Assembly: GCA_002026165.1 (NCBI GenBank)
Contig: MWOS01000093.1
Location: 1 to 64,000, forward strand
Origin: Prochlorococcus sp. HOT208_60m_813G15
GTDB taxonomy: Bacteria > Cyanobacteriota > Cyanobacteriia > PCC-6307 > Cyanobiaceae
Direction: 5' to 3'
DNA: 64,000 nt
The notes below the pieces were generated by a model that was not told where the DNA came from, ran no database searches, and saw only the letters and a program-made list of their open reading frames with translations. Of the stretch, positions 19,258-28,199 are shown piece after piece; positions within the stretch are counted from its first letter, which is position 1; the number at the start of each line of letters is the position of its first letter. A program made the translations under genes and the position numbers.

Positions 19258-19339
19258 GCGGACGTGGCGGAATTGGTAGACGCGCACGTCTAAGGAGCGT
19301 GTGGCTTAGGCCTTGCGAGTTCAAGTCTCGCCGTCCGCA
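19258..19339 (+). tRNA. trnL: tRNA-Leu, anticodon AAG
   Basis: The 82-base sequence folds as a class II tRNA: acceptor GCGGACG/CGTCCGC with discriminator A, D stem GCG/CGC with GGTAGA in the loop, anticodon stem CACGT/GCGTG, a variable arm GGC-TTAG-GCC, and T arm GCGAG-TTCAAGT-CTCGC. The anticodon loop CTAAGGA places T33 before A34-A35-G36, so the anticodon is AAG and reads CUN leucine codons if A34 is converted to inosine. CCA is not encoded. It is the only conventional tRNA gene in the window. Confidence 0.96.
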
Positions 19340-19364
19340 TTTTATATATTCTGGTTTAACTGCA

Positions 19365-20630
19365 ATGAAAAAAAAATCAGTTGCAGTAGTTATAATTTCC
19401 AATGGTCCTGGTGAATTAACTACATGGGTAAATCCTGTAGTGAATGAGCTCAACAAAATAAATAAATCACTATGTGATGACGATAAGCACGATTTCACTC
19501 TTAGGTTAGTCCTCGTTCCTTGCCCAAATGCCACTGGTAAAGAATTTTTAGTTGCAAATTCATGGAATAAATTCGAATTAATTACAAAATCAAACAGTTT
19601 TTGGAAATTATTAATAAATCCGCATTCTTTTGCTAATTGGCCCAAAAAAGGGTTAGTTATTTTCCTTGGTGGGGATCAATTTTGGAGCATTTTATTAGCG
19701 AAAAGATTAGGTTATTTAAATATCACATATGCTGAATGGGTTTCGCGATGGCCTAAATGGACTAACAAAATTGCTGCTATGAATATAAAAGTAAAAGAAT
19801 TAATACCTAAAAGATATAAATATAAATGTCAAGTCATTGGAGATTTGATGGCAGATATCAAACTTAATAGCGAAACATCATTAAGAAATAAAGAAAAACA
19901 CTACATTGCCTTGTTGCCTGGTTCTAAGAAAGCAAAGCTTTCTGTTGGAATTCCTTTCTTCTTAGAAGTTGCAGATCTTATCGCTGAAGAAAATCAAAAT
20001 ATAAATTTTATAATTCCCATTGCCCCAACTACTGATAAAAGTGAATATTTATTTTTTCAAAGCAACAAAAATCCAATTGCTAAATATTACTCATCAAAAA
20101 TCAAAACAATTAAAAACTTCAAAGACTCTCGTTTTGATTCTGTAATTGAAACATCAAAAAATACGAAGATTTATCTAATCAAGAAACATCCTTGCTATGA
20201 AATATTGAAAGAATGTGATCTTGCAATTACAACTGTAGGAGCAAATACTGCAGAATTAGCAGCAATTAGTCTTCCAATGTTAGTTGTTCTGCCAACTCAA
20301 CATTTAAATATGATGAATGCATGGGATGGTATTTTTGGAGTAATTGGAAAAATTTCATTTATAAATAGATTCATAACTTTTATAATTAAAAATTTATATT
20401 TTAAGAAAAAGAAGTTTTTTGCTTGGCCAAATATTAAAGCTAAAAGAATGGTTGTCCCTGAAAGGATAGGTAATATTTCACCAATAAAAATTGCAAAAGA
20501 AGCGTTATTACTTATTAAAAACAGAGATCAACTAAAAAGTATAAGGGATAATCTACACAAAGAAAGAGGAGATAAAGGTGCAGCAAAAAAACTTGCTTCT
20601 ATAATTGTTAATTCAATAAATAAACTTTAA
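19365..20630 (+). CDS. LpxB-related glycosyltransferase (lipid-A-disaccharide synthase-like)
   Basis: The protein resembles the GT-B fold group related to LpxB that is typical of cyanobacteria: N-terminal VVIISNGPGELTTWVNPV, a mid-region LLPGSKKAKLS where LpxB has its 'LPGSR' motif, and a C-terminal ITTVGANTAELAAISLPMLV like the sugar-nucleotide-binding 'SGTATLE' region. The true substrate is unknown; it is distinct from canonical LpxB. I start at the ATG at 19365, 25 bases after the tRNA, since an upstream in-frame ATG would read through the tRNA. Length is 421 residues. Confidence 0.75.
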   Translation: MKKKSVAVVIISNGPGELTTWVNPVVNELNKINKSLCDDDKHDFTLRLVLVPCPNATGKEFLVANSWNKFELITKSNSFWKLLINPHSFANWPKKGLVIFLGGDQFWSILLAKRLGYLNITYAEWVSRWPKWTNKIAAMNIKVKELIPKRYKYKCQVIGDLMADIKLNSETSLRNKEKHYIALLPGSKKAKLSVGIPFFLEVADLIAEENQNINFIIPIAPTTDKSEYLFFQSNKNPIAKYYSSKIKTIKNFKDSRFDSVIETSKNTKIYLIKKHPCYEILKECDLAITTVGANTAELAAISLPMLVVLPTQHLNMMNAWDGIFGVIGKISFINRFITFIIKNLYFKKKKFFAWPNIKAKRMVVPERIGNISPIKIAKEALLLIKNRDQLKSIRDNLHKERGDKGAAKKLASIIVNSINKL

Positions 20631-20633
20631 CAA

Positions 20634-21677
20634 TTACCAGGGATCATCAATTTCAAACTTTTCTGATTTTTTATTATCTTGAACTAAATTTTGTTCATCT
20701 AGTGGTTCAATATCTAAAGTTTCAGCTGCATTTTGAATTGGTCTTTTCGAAGCTAAGTTAGTAGGTGATTGTTTCTTTTGCTTAAAATCAATATTGTTTT
20801 TTCCATCTTTTCGATTAAAACTATTTTGATTCTCGATCTGATCAGAATAATCATTATCCATGTATAGCTTTTTTCTGTTATTGATTTCCTCTGAAGAACC
20901 CTTTATTTCAACATATTCAAGTTCATCTTCATAATCATCATCATAATCATCTTGTTCAACAACTTCTTCATATTCTTCTACCAAATTATTTTGCTGTTCT
21001 GATTCTGAACCTGACAGTAACTGATTCTCAACAGGTACAAGATTTGCTGAGTATCCATTTGATTCCCTTTCATCCCATGAAGAACCCCCAACTCCAAGTT
21101 TCTCGAGTAAACCACTACTTAGTTGTTTCAATTTCTCTTCAGCACCTTCGTAAACAATAATCCTATCTGTGCCACTACTTACGATTTCCTCAACAGGTAT
21201 TTCCCAAGTACTTAAAACTCCCTCACCTAAGAGTGGAACACCAACTGCACCCATAACAAGAGATATCAAATCCCCAGTCTCAATATCAAAAGAAAAGCCA
21301 AGAACTCTTCCTAAAAGTTGTCCAGATTCTGTAATCACTTGACAATTAATCACCTTCCCATATCTTTCTGGAGAAAAACTTTCACTCAAAGAATCTAGCG
21401 AGTCAACTAATATGACATCTCCAACTTGCTTTATACTTTCTAAAGGCATCCATTTTGGCAAACCTGGCAAAAATCTTGTAAGTGGATTATCTCTTAGTCC
21501 CAAAGCGACCACCTCTCTTCTATCAATATCAACGACGACTTCACCAACTACGCCTAAACGCCTCCCAGTATCAGTGGTTATGACTTGTGTCCCCATTAAT
21601 TCTGACCTTAACCATAAACGTTCGCTAGGAACCGAGTTCGGGAGATTCTTATTAGCAGATGTGTTAGACAAACTCAT
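20634..21677 (-). CDS. PRC-barrel domain protein
   Basis: Two PRC-barrel-like repeats are visible (about residues 24-92, beginning LRSELMGTQVITTDTGRRLG, and about 103-170, CQVITESGQLLGRVLG). These small beta-barrels occur in photosystem and RNA-processing proteins. The C-terminal half is an acidic, low-complexity tail with a DDYDDDYEDELEYVE stretch. Role unknown. It lies between the LpxB-like gene (convergent) and smc (same strand, upstream), with a 45-base gap to smc. Confidence 0.82.
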   Translation of the reverse strand: MSLSNTSANKNLPNSVPSERLWLRSELMGTQVITTDTGRRLGVVGEVVVDIDRREVVALGLRDNPLTRFLPGLPKWMPLESIKQVGDVILVDSLDSLSESFSPERYGKVINCQVITESGQLLGRVLGFSFDIETGDLISLVMGAVGVPLLGEGVLSTWEIPVEEIVSSGTDRIIVYEGAEEKLKQLSSGLLEKLGVGGSSWDERESNGYSANLVPVENQLLSGSESEQQNNLVEEYEEVVEQDDYDDDYEDELEYVEIKGSSEEINNRKKLYMDNDYSDQIENQNSFNRKDGKNNIDFKQKKQSPTNLASKRPIQNAAETLDIEPLDEQNLVQDNKKSEKFEIDDPW

Positions 21678-21722
21678 AAATACCTTTTTATCATTCTGAC
21701 GTATAAATTTAAAATAGTGTGT

Positions 21723-24700
21723 TTATGCAGCATTTGGTAACCCAAGAACTTGGGTATTCGCACCTCTTGCTTGTGCAACTCCAATTGTTCGTTCAGACGC
21801 ACTAATCATAGGCCTTCTATGGCTTACAACTATAAATTGAGCATTTGATGACTGATTAGATATTAATTTTGATAATCTTTCAACATTTATACCATCTAAG
21901 AAACTATCAACCTCATCTAATGCATAAAAAGGTGAAGGTTTATACTTTTGCAAAGCAAATAAAAAACTTAAAGCAGTTAATGATTTTTCACCACCTGACA
22001 TAGAGGCCAATCTCCTAACATTTTTTCCTTTAGGATGAGCCACTAAAGTTAATCCTCCTTCTAGAGGAGAATTAGGATTTTCAAGTTGAAGAAAACCATC
22101 TCCATCAGATAAATTTGCAAAGATTTCTCTAAAATGTTTATCAACTTCTTTATAAGCCTGCAAAAAAGCCTCCTGGCGCATGGTAGATACAGTTTCTATT
22201 CGCAGCAATAATTCAGATCTTTCATTAGATAGAATTTCTAATTTTTCTCGCAAACCATTTAATCTCTCAATTAATTCTTCTAATTCATCAAGAGCCAACA
22301 TATTAACAGGTTCTAAGCTTTGTAGTTTTGCATTTATGATCGAGATTTCTGATTGCAAAGATTCAAGACTCTTACCTTCATATTCTCCAAACTGTGGGGA
22401 AGGATTAGGTAGATCTTTTTTATAATTTTCTAATTTTATTTTCTCGCTCCTCATCTCTTCTTTAAGAGAATGCATATCCCTTTCAAGATATTCAAGCTTC
22501 AACAGATAGTTATTATATTCTTGCCTTTTATTTGAAATTGAAGAGTTTAATTCATCTCTTTTCCTTCTCAATAAACCTAAATCATTCTCTAAAGAATTTT
22601 TTTGATTATCGAGATCTAAAAGCTCTTTTTTCAATTCATCTCTTTTTCCTATCCATTCACTATGAGCAATTGCGAGTTGTTTAATAGATTCCTGCAAGTT
22701 TTTTTCTTGTATTAAAGTAATTTTTAAGGAATTATTAATTCGCTCTGTATTTAAAGCAAATTGATTCTTTTTATCTATTAATGAATCTCTCTCCTTAATA
22801 AGTAATTCAAGTTTTTTATCAAGATTATTAAAATCGTTATTGAAAGCTATTAATGATGATTTTTGATTTTTTTCATAATTAGCCTTTTGAATGGTTTGTA
22901 ATTGATCAAACTTTTCATGATAAGGCTTCAATTCATTTTTTAAATTATCTAACTCCTTAACTAATAAATTATTAGCAGTATCAAGTTTATTGAACCTTGA
23001 TTTATAATCCTGAATTCTTTGCGAAACAGCCTTGAGAGAATCTTGATTTACTTCAATTTCTTTATTAAATGAAGCACAGTCCTCAATTATTTGACTATGG
23101 TTAGAATTTAATTTACTGAGTTTATTATTTTTTATTATCAAATCATTATTTGATTCTTTTAAAGCTTCTTCGATAACCAATAATCTTTCTTTGATAGGAC
23201 TGGAATGATCAATATCATTATTAATTCCAAACCTATAAGCCAAATCTTTATTTAACTTACTGCCTCCTGTAATAGCACCACTTGCTTCTAATAATTCACC
23301 ACCTAAAGTAACCAACCTATTTTTTTGTGTAGATAACCTAGCTGAGGATAAATCTGAAAAAACCAAAGTATCTCCAAAAACATATCGAAAAACATCTGAA
23401 TAGACTTCATCAAAAGTAATTAGATTAATCGCTTTATCAATAAATCCATTCTCCCTATTATTTTCAAATCTTGAAATTGCATAATTCTTTTTTTGACTTT
23501 TAATTCTATTTAAAGGTAAGAAAGTTAATCTTCCTGCTTTCTTCTTTTTAAGAATTTCAATTGCTTTAGCGGCAATATGATCATTGTCAACAACAATTTG
23601 TCCTAATCTATTTCCAGCAGCAATTTCTAATGCATATCTATTTTTCTCACTGACCTCTCCAAGTTGAGCTACATAACCATGTATACCCTCTAACCCTGCT
23701 TCTAAGAGAATTCTTAGAGCATATGAACCTCTAGATTCATTTAAAGCTTCCTTCCTACTTTCGAATCTAGATAAATCCTTTTCAAGCCTTAATTGCTCGT
23801 TGTTTAACCTTGATTTAGTTTTAATTAATAATTCAATTTCATTTTTTAAAGAATTAATTTCTGTTCTATTACTTACCAAGTTTTTATTCTTTGTATTGGA
23901 TGTCTCTTTTTTTCTTTGATTTCCCTCAAAAAGTTTCTGCTTTTCTAAGTCTAAGGCGTCAATCTGGGACAATATCTCATCTTTTTGAATACTATTTTGA
24001 ATAGTTTCTTCTTCAACCTTCCTTTTTTTTATTTCCAAAGGATTAATTTGAATTTTTATACTTTCAAGCTCAGCATTTAATTTGATACTTTGTTTTGAGA
24101 ATTCTCCAGATTCTCCAGCTGCATCTGAAAGTTTTTTTCTGGATACTTTATGTTTTAAAATGAGATCATCGATTTGCAAGTTCAATTGATTTAAAAAATT
24201 ATCATCAAAATTTTCTTGTCTCATCTTTTCTAACTCGATATTCCTCTTAGAAATTGCAATTTCATCTCTCTGCTTTTGTAATTTAATACCTTCTTCTTTA
24301 TTCAGACTTGATATCCTATCAAGTTCTCTCAAGCTAGAATTAATACTTCCAATATCAGAATTCACTTTTATCAATTTATCTTCTCCTTTGTCCTTAAGCT
24401 GATTAACCAGTATTTTCAAAGCGTCTTCTAAGACTAATATTTCTTTACTAATAGATTCTTTTTGTTTATTAAATAAAATTTTATTTTTTTCAATTTCGCT
24501 TTCTTTTTTTTCTATAGATTCAACATGTTTAACTTGTTTTTCAAAAATAAGAACTTTCTCTAGTTCCATTATCTGTAATAGTTTTACCTTTAACTCTTTA
24601 TATCGCTTGGCTTTTTCACATTCTTTTTCAAGCTTATTTTTACTAGATTGCAATTCATTTTCTAAAATTTCACATCTTTCTTGTCTTTCGAAAACGTCAT

Positions 24701-25313
24701 TTAATTTTGCATTAGTTTGTTCTATTCTTGTATCAAAAAGTGCGACTCCTGCTAATTCATCAATAAGATTCCTCCTCTCCTTATTATTCATTGATACTAT
24801 TCTTGTTACATCACCCTGCATAACAACATTGCTGCCCTCAGGATCAACACTAATATCTCTTAATATTCTCTGTATTTGTTGCAAGGTACATTGTTTTCCA
24901 TCAGAAGTATAAGTAGAAGCATAAGAACCACCTGGCATAAGTCTTAATTTTCTAGAAACTACCCATTCTTTTTGACCTTTATTCAGGGTAATTTCTTCTT
25001 CTTCTAATTCCAAAGGCGGAAGGTCCTCTCTGGGAGACCAATCTTGAATATTAAATTTTACCGATACAGATGTTTCTGATGACTTACCCTCTTTAACTTT
25101 CGAGTTATTTATTAGATCTGGTAATCTTTCAGCCCTCATACCTCTACTATTAGCTAGACCTAAACAGAATAAAATTCCATCTAAAATATTGCTTTTCCCA
25201 GAGCCGTTAGGACCTGTCACCACTGTAAAACCTTCTTCAAGAGGAATTTTTACATTTCCCCCAAAAGATTTAAAATTTTCAAACTCGACCTGATTGATAT
25301 GTACCAATCTCAA
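21723..25313 (-). CDS. smc: Chromosome segregation ATPase SMC
   Basis: SMC condenses and helps segregate the chromosome as a ring-shaped dimer with ScpA/ScpB. Walker A GPNGSGKS is at residues 34-41, long coiled coils follow, and a hinge domain (about 520-650) contains GYVAQLGEVSEKNRYALE and GRLTFLPLNRI. A second coil precedes the C-terminal head with signature SGGEKSLTALSFLFAL and Walker B FYALDEVDSFLD. At 1196 residues it is full-length. No scpA or scpB is in this window. Confidence 0.96.
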   Translation of the reverse strand: MRLVHINQVEFENFKSFGGNVKIPLEEGFTVVTGPNGSGKSNILDGILFCLGLANSRGMRAERLPDLINNSKVKEGKSSETSVSVKFNIQDWSPREDLPPLELEEEEITLNKGQKEWVVSRKLRLMPGGSYASTYTSDGKQCTLQQIQRILRDISVDPEGSNVVMQGDVTRIVSMNNKERRNLIDELAGVALFDTRIEQTNAKLNDVFERQERCEILENELQSSKNKLEKECEKAKRYKELKVKLLQIMELEKVLIFEKQVKHVESIEKKESEIEKNKILFNKQKESISKEILVLEDALKILVNQLKDKGEDKLIKVNSDIGSINSSLRELDRISSLNKEEGIKLQKQRDEIAISKRNIELEKMRQENFDDNFLNQLNLQIDDLILKHKVSRKKLSDAAGESGEFSKQSIKLNAELESIKIQINPLEIKKRKVEEETIQNSIQKDEILSQIDALDLEKQKLFEGNQRKKETSNTKNKNLVSNRTEINSLKNEIELLIKTKSRLNNEQLRLEKDLSRFESRKEALNESRGSYALRILLEAGLEGIHGYVAQLGEVSEKNRYALEIAAGNRLGQIVVDNDHIAAKAIEILKKKKAGRLTFLPLNRIKSQKKNYAISRFENNRENGFIDKAINLITFDEVYSDVFRYVFGDTLVFSDLSSARLSTQKNRLVTLGGELLEASGAITGGSKLNKDLAYRFGINNDIDHSSPIKERLLVIEEALKESNNDLIIKNNKLSKLNSNHSQIIEDCASFNKEIEVNQDSLKAVSQRIQDYKSRFNKLDTANNLLVKELDNLKNELKPYHEKFDQLQTIQKANYEKNQKSSLIAFNNDFNNLDKKLELLIKERDSLIDKKNQFALNTERINNSLKITLIQEKNLQESIKQLAIAHSEWIGKRDELKKELLDLDNQKNSLENDLGLLRRKRDELNSSISNKRQEYNNYLLKLEYLERDMHSLKEEMRSEKIKLENYKKDLPNPSPQFGEYEGKSLESLQSEISIINAKLQSLEPVNMLALDELEELIERLNGLREKLEILSNERSELLLRIETVSTMRQEAFLQAYKEVDKHFREIFANLSDGDGFLQLENPNSPLEGGLTLVAHPKGKNVRRLASMSGGEKSLTALSFLFALQKYKPSPFYALDEVDSFLDGINVERLSKLISNQSSNAQFIVVSHRRPMISASERTIGVAQARGANTQVLGLPNAA

Positions 25314-25389
25314 GTCTCAATAGCTAAATAAGAATAACTAATTTGCAAAAATTCTCAATAGAAATATTACGTTTATTTATAAATGAATA

Positions 25390-25752
25390 TCAATAATTTC
25401 TACTTAATCGGCAAGAATTAGCAGAAATTTCAAACAAACCACAAAGAAGTTCACCATCCAAAATGAATCGATAATATTCAGAGTCATATTTATCAGAAAC
25501 GTTTTTAAATATTCCATGATCAATTCTTTTTACAAACCCTCTATGATCGGAAAGTTCGTGTTCTATCCTTGATAACCATACAAGTCTATGATTTGGCTGC
25601 TTATAAATTTCTATTGAAGCTTGATTTAATAGAGGTAGTTTTAAAAATTTCCAAGTTAAACAATCTATTCCATTTTCAACAAGAAAATCATAATGAATAT
25701 CTACAGAGTTAGGAAAATAAACTTTATGTTCAAGCAAAACCCATTTATTCAT
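25390..25752 (-). CDS. Small protein resembling the LigD 3'-phosphoesterase domain
   Basis: The 120-residue protein has VLLEHKVYFP near its N-terminus and IHYDFLVENG at about residues 19-28, followed by LTWKFLKLP and HRLVWLSRIEHELSDHRG. In LigD-type phosphoesterases the metal site uses a first His, then a H-Y-D-F-x-x-E motif and a later His; the same order and the D-x3-E spacing are seen here, and the LTWKF strand also matches. No ligase or polymerase domain is attached and no Ku gene is visible. The assignment rests on motif resemblance only, so it could be a non-catalytic relative. It lies upstream of smc on the same strand. Confidence 0.5.
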   Translation of the reverse strand: MNKWVLLEHKVYFPNSVDIHYDFLVENGIDCLTWKFLKLPLLNQASIEIYKQPNHRLVWLSRIEHELSDHRGFVKRIDHGIFKNVSDKYDSEYYRFILDGELLCGLFEISANSCRLSRNY

Positions 25753-25835
25753 TATCTAGTTGATAAATAAATCAAATCTATTTTCAAAACAAAGTTGAAA
25801 TAAAGATATATTTTCTTATAGATGGTTCCTGTTAT

Positions 25836-25991
25836 TTAATTACTTGCATCAGGAACAAATCTTAAAGCAATGAATAGCAAACTTCCAGCGCCTGCAATAG
25901 CTGCAGCTACTAATCCAAAATCTGTAGGGATTGTGCGAGATGCAAAAATTAATGGTGCAAATGTAATATCCATGATGAAATTTAAACTCAT
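25836..25991 (-). CDS. Small single-helix membrane protein, unknown
   Basis: A 51-residue frame from the ATG at 25991 (a second ATG lies at residue 7) ends at 25836. It reads as a short polar N-terminus, FAPLIFASRTIPTDFG, one alanine/glycine-rich helix (about 26-43, LVAAAIAGAGSLLFIALR) and FVPDASN. The size and single helix recall small photosystem or cytochrome subunits, but I cannot match it to a named one. Coding character is good: no stop, sensible hydropathy, and it fills an otherwise empty gap. Confidence 0.55.
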   Translation of the reverse strand: MSLNFIMDITFAPLIFASRTIPTDFGLVAAAIAGAGSLLFIALRFVPDASN

Positions 25992-26161
25992 TTAATAAAT
26001 TCAGTAATAGCTTAACAAAACCTTCTTACAGAAAAGAGTAGATAAATAAAATGTAAATAAACTTTTATATGTATTTATTCTATATAAATCGCACAATTCT
26101 TTAGATAAGGGTTCCAAATTAAGAAAATAGGGTCTAATCTTAAAATAAATTAGTTTAAATA

Positions 26162-26624
26162 ATGGAGACTTACCATCCTCCCAAAGAAGTAGAAGAAAAA
26201 AAAGATAACTCTGATCTTCCTGAAAAAGAAGTTATCTCAGAAAAATGGTTACTTGAAAAAATTGACAGTTTAATACCTTTAATAAAAGAAAAAATGGCCT
26301 AACATTGCACAACAAACCCTTGAAGCCACAAAAGGGAGTATTGATGATTTAGTTGAAGTGATAGCTAGCCATAGTGGAACCTCAGCAATTAGAATAAAAA
26401 GTCAACTATTTGAAATCATTGATTCTATAAAAGAAAACAATTGGGAAATATCAGAAAAAATTGAGCCTATAGAAAGTCAATTAGAAGAATTATTAGAAGA
26501 ACTAAACAATACACTTAGACCCAAAATAGAAAGTCCAATAAGAAAAAAACCACTATTATCTATTGCTATTGCAGCTGGTATTGGTTTACTAATAGGAAGT
26601 CTCCTAAACAGCAGCAGAAAATAA
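26162..26624 (+). pseudogene. DUF883 (ElaB/YqjD)-like membrane-anchored protein, split by a one-base frameshift
   Basis: From the ATG at 26162 the frame reads METYHPPKEVEEKKDN and stops at 26302 after IKEKMA. The next frame continues the same protein as WPNIAQQTLEATKGS and runs to 26624. Removing one A from the six-A tract at 26289-26294 joins them into a 153-residue protein (KEK-WPNIAQ). The product has a long helical part and a C-terminal membrane anchor RKKPLLSIAIAAGIGLLIG, which is typical of DUF883 proteins; E. coli YqjD of this group binds ribosomes at the inner membrane. The next gene encodes a holin-X/YqjE-like partner 1 base downstream. It may be a sequencing error, a true pseudogene, or a gene rescued by slippage. 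Confidence 0.8.
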
Positions 26625-26625
26625 T

Positions 26626-27012
26626 ATGGAAAAACCCAAAAATAAAAACTTTGCAAATACAGCTTCTAGAATTTCGGCTATCGCAAGTTCAGTGATGGAT
26701 TTACACGTCAGAATAGCTCTTCAAGAAGTGGATAGGGAAAAAAGAAGATTAATTAGTGGTGGAATATTTTTGGCAATTGGAAGTACATTACTATTATTAG
26801 TACTAATTTGCATTCATATTATTTTTTATCTTTTTCTAAAAAATTATAATAACTGGAATATTGAATATAATTTACTGCTAATAATATTTATCGATTTATT
26901 TCTTGCAGGCTTAAGTTTGAAGCTTGGAGGAAAATTAGCCAAAGGACCATATCTTCCTCAAACATTAGAGGGTTTAGGCAAGACAACAAAGGCAGTTTTA
27001 GGCAAAAAATAA
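26626..27012 (+). CDS. Phage-holin-superfamily protein (DUF1469/YqjE-like)
   Basis: The 128-residue protein has an amphipathic N-terminal helix (ARIA-type ASRISAIASSVMDLHVRIAL), then EVDREKRRLISGGIFLAIGS and two membrane spans (about 45-68 and 83-105), ending PQTLEGLGKTTKAVLG. This layout matches the putative actinobacterial holin-X/YqjE family, which in other bacteria is encoded next to a DUF883 protein, as here. Despite the name, a cell-lysis role is not implied. The ATG overlaps nothing but follows the previous stop by one base, pointing to co-translation. Confidence 0.8.
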   Translation: MEKPKNKNFANTASRISAIASSVMDLHVRIALQEVDREKRRLISGGIFLAIGSTLLLLVLICIHIIFYLFLKNYNNWNIEYNLLLIIFIDLFLAGLSLKLGGKLAKGPYLPQTLEGLGKTTKAVLGKK

Positions 27013-27013
27013 A

Positions 27014-28138
27014 TTACCTAATTAAATATTTTATCCATCTACAATCTATCCCCCCATTACTAACGCGAATTTTTAATGAAGATTTCATTTTCAAATATTT
27101 TGTTAATTTTGGATTTCCACTTAGCAGCCAAAATTCCCAACCTGAAAAATTATTCTTTAGGAAGATTCCCATTTCTTCATATAAACAAATCAATTCATTT
27201 TCATCGCCTAATTTTTTGCCGTATGGAGGATTACATATGATTATCCCAGGTGAACATTTTAATTGGAGTTCTAAAAAATCATTATTTATAAGCTCAATAT
27301 AATTTTCGAGTCCAGCTAGTGATATGTTTACATTCGCCTGCTCAAAAACCTTTTTATTAATTTCACACCCTATTATTGTTGGTAATTTTTCATAATTTAT
27401 AATTTTAGTTTTTGCCTTATTTTTTTCATTAAGATAAATATCTTCCCTAAAATCCAACCAATTCTCAAAAAGATATAATTGATCAATATTTATAGGAACT
27501 CCAAGGAATTGGTTGACTGCCTCAATTAAAAAAGTTCCTGAGCCACACATAAAATCTATTAATGGAACTTTGCCATTCCATTGAGTCATATTTATCAATC
27601 CAGAAGCTAAATTTTCTTTTAATGGAGCATTTCCAATTGCGGGTCTATAGCCTCTTTTATGTAAGCTTTCTACGCTGCTTTGAAGACTGAGAATTGCTTT
27701 ATTATTATTTAAATGCAGATGAATTATAAAATCAGGATTATCTAGAGAAATATTTGATCTTTTATTCCAAACTGCCTGTTGCAAATCAGTTATAGAATTT
27801 TTTACTTCAAGAGCAGTGAAATGAGTATGACTTAAAGAAGATGTTCTCCCAGTTACTTTAACATTAAACGTTTTATCAAAGTGCAACCAATTTAACCAGT
27901 CAAATGAATCTCTAACCCCCGCATATAAAGATTGCTTGTCATAGCAATTAAAGCTTGCAATTTCTCTATAAAAACGAAAAGCTAATCTGGAATAGAAATG
28001 AACTCTATAAAAAGTTTCAAAATCACATTCAAAATTAATAAATCTTTTATAAGTATTAATATTAAAGCCGCCTAAATTTGAAATTTCTTCTGCTAAAGAT
28101 TTCTCTAGTCCCTCTGGAGATGATGCTACTACATTCAT
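27014..28138 (-). CDS. THUMP-domain class I RNA methyltransferase (RlmL-N-like)
   Basis: The N-terminal region (about 1-155) is a THUMP-type RNA-binding domain. The C-terminal methyltransferase holds the SAM-binding DFMCGSGT (195-202) and the catalytic NPPYG (303-307) of N2-guanine/N6-adenine methyltransferases. The family includes RlmL (23S rRNA m2G2445) and archaeal/plant tRNA enzymes, so 23S rRNA is the likely but unproven target. No RlmK domain is fused. It ends 1 base after the holin-X gene, convergently. Confidence 0.9.
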   Translation of the reverse strand: MNVVASSPEGLEKSLAEEISNLGGFNINTYKRFINFECDFETFYRVHFYSRLAFRFYREIASFNCYDKQSLYAGVRDSFDWLNWLHFDKTFNVKVTGRTSSLSHTHFTALEVKNSITDLQQAVWNKRSNISLDNPDFIIHLHLNNNKAILSLQSSVESLHKRGYRPAIGNAPLKENLASGLINMTQWNGKVPLIDFMCGSGTFLIEAVNQFLGVPINIDQLYLFENWLDFREDIYLNEKNKAKTKIINYEKLPTIIGCEINKKVFEQANVNISLAGLENYIELINNDFLELQLKCSPGIIICNPPYGKKLGDENELICLYEEMGIFLKNNFSGWEFWLLSGNPKLTKYLKMKSSLKIRVSNGGIDCRWIKYLIR

Positions 28139-28199
28139 ATACGATAAAACTTACTAAAAAAACTATTCAATAACCATTTTGCCTGTCAGAATATAAATG

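Noticed and set aside
19220..19645. Minus-strand frame across the tRNA-Leu gene and the start of the LpxB-like gene
   Set aside because: It reads through the tRNA, which is strongly supported, and its peptide with PIPPRPQR is a known artefact of antisense tRNA translation.
24607..24912. Open frame antisense to smc, and similar antisense frames at 918-1241, 4223-4519, 16458-16712 and 61497-61760
   Set aside because: They lie wholly inside well-supported genes in another frame, have no family resemblance and mirror the codon pattern of the real gene.
26064..26088. Dyad TTTATAT/ATATAAA upstream of the DUF883-like gene
   Set aside because: Made only of A and T, so expected by chance in this background.
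26626..27012. Holin-like protein as evidence of a prophage
   Set aside because: No other phage genes are near and the family is common in chromosomal YqjD/YqjE-type pairs.
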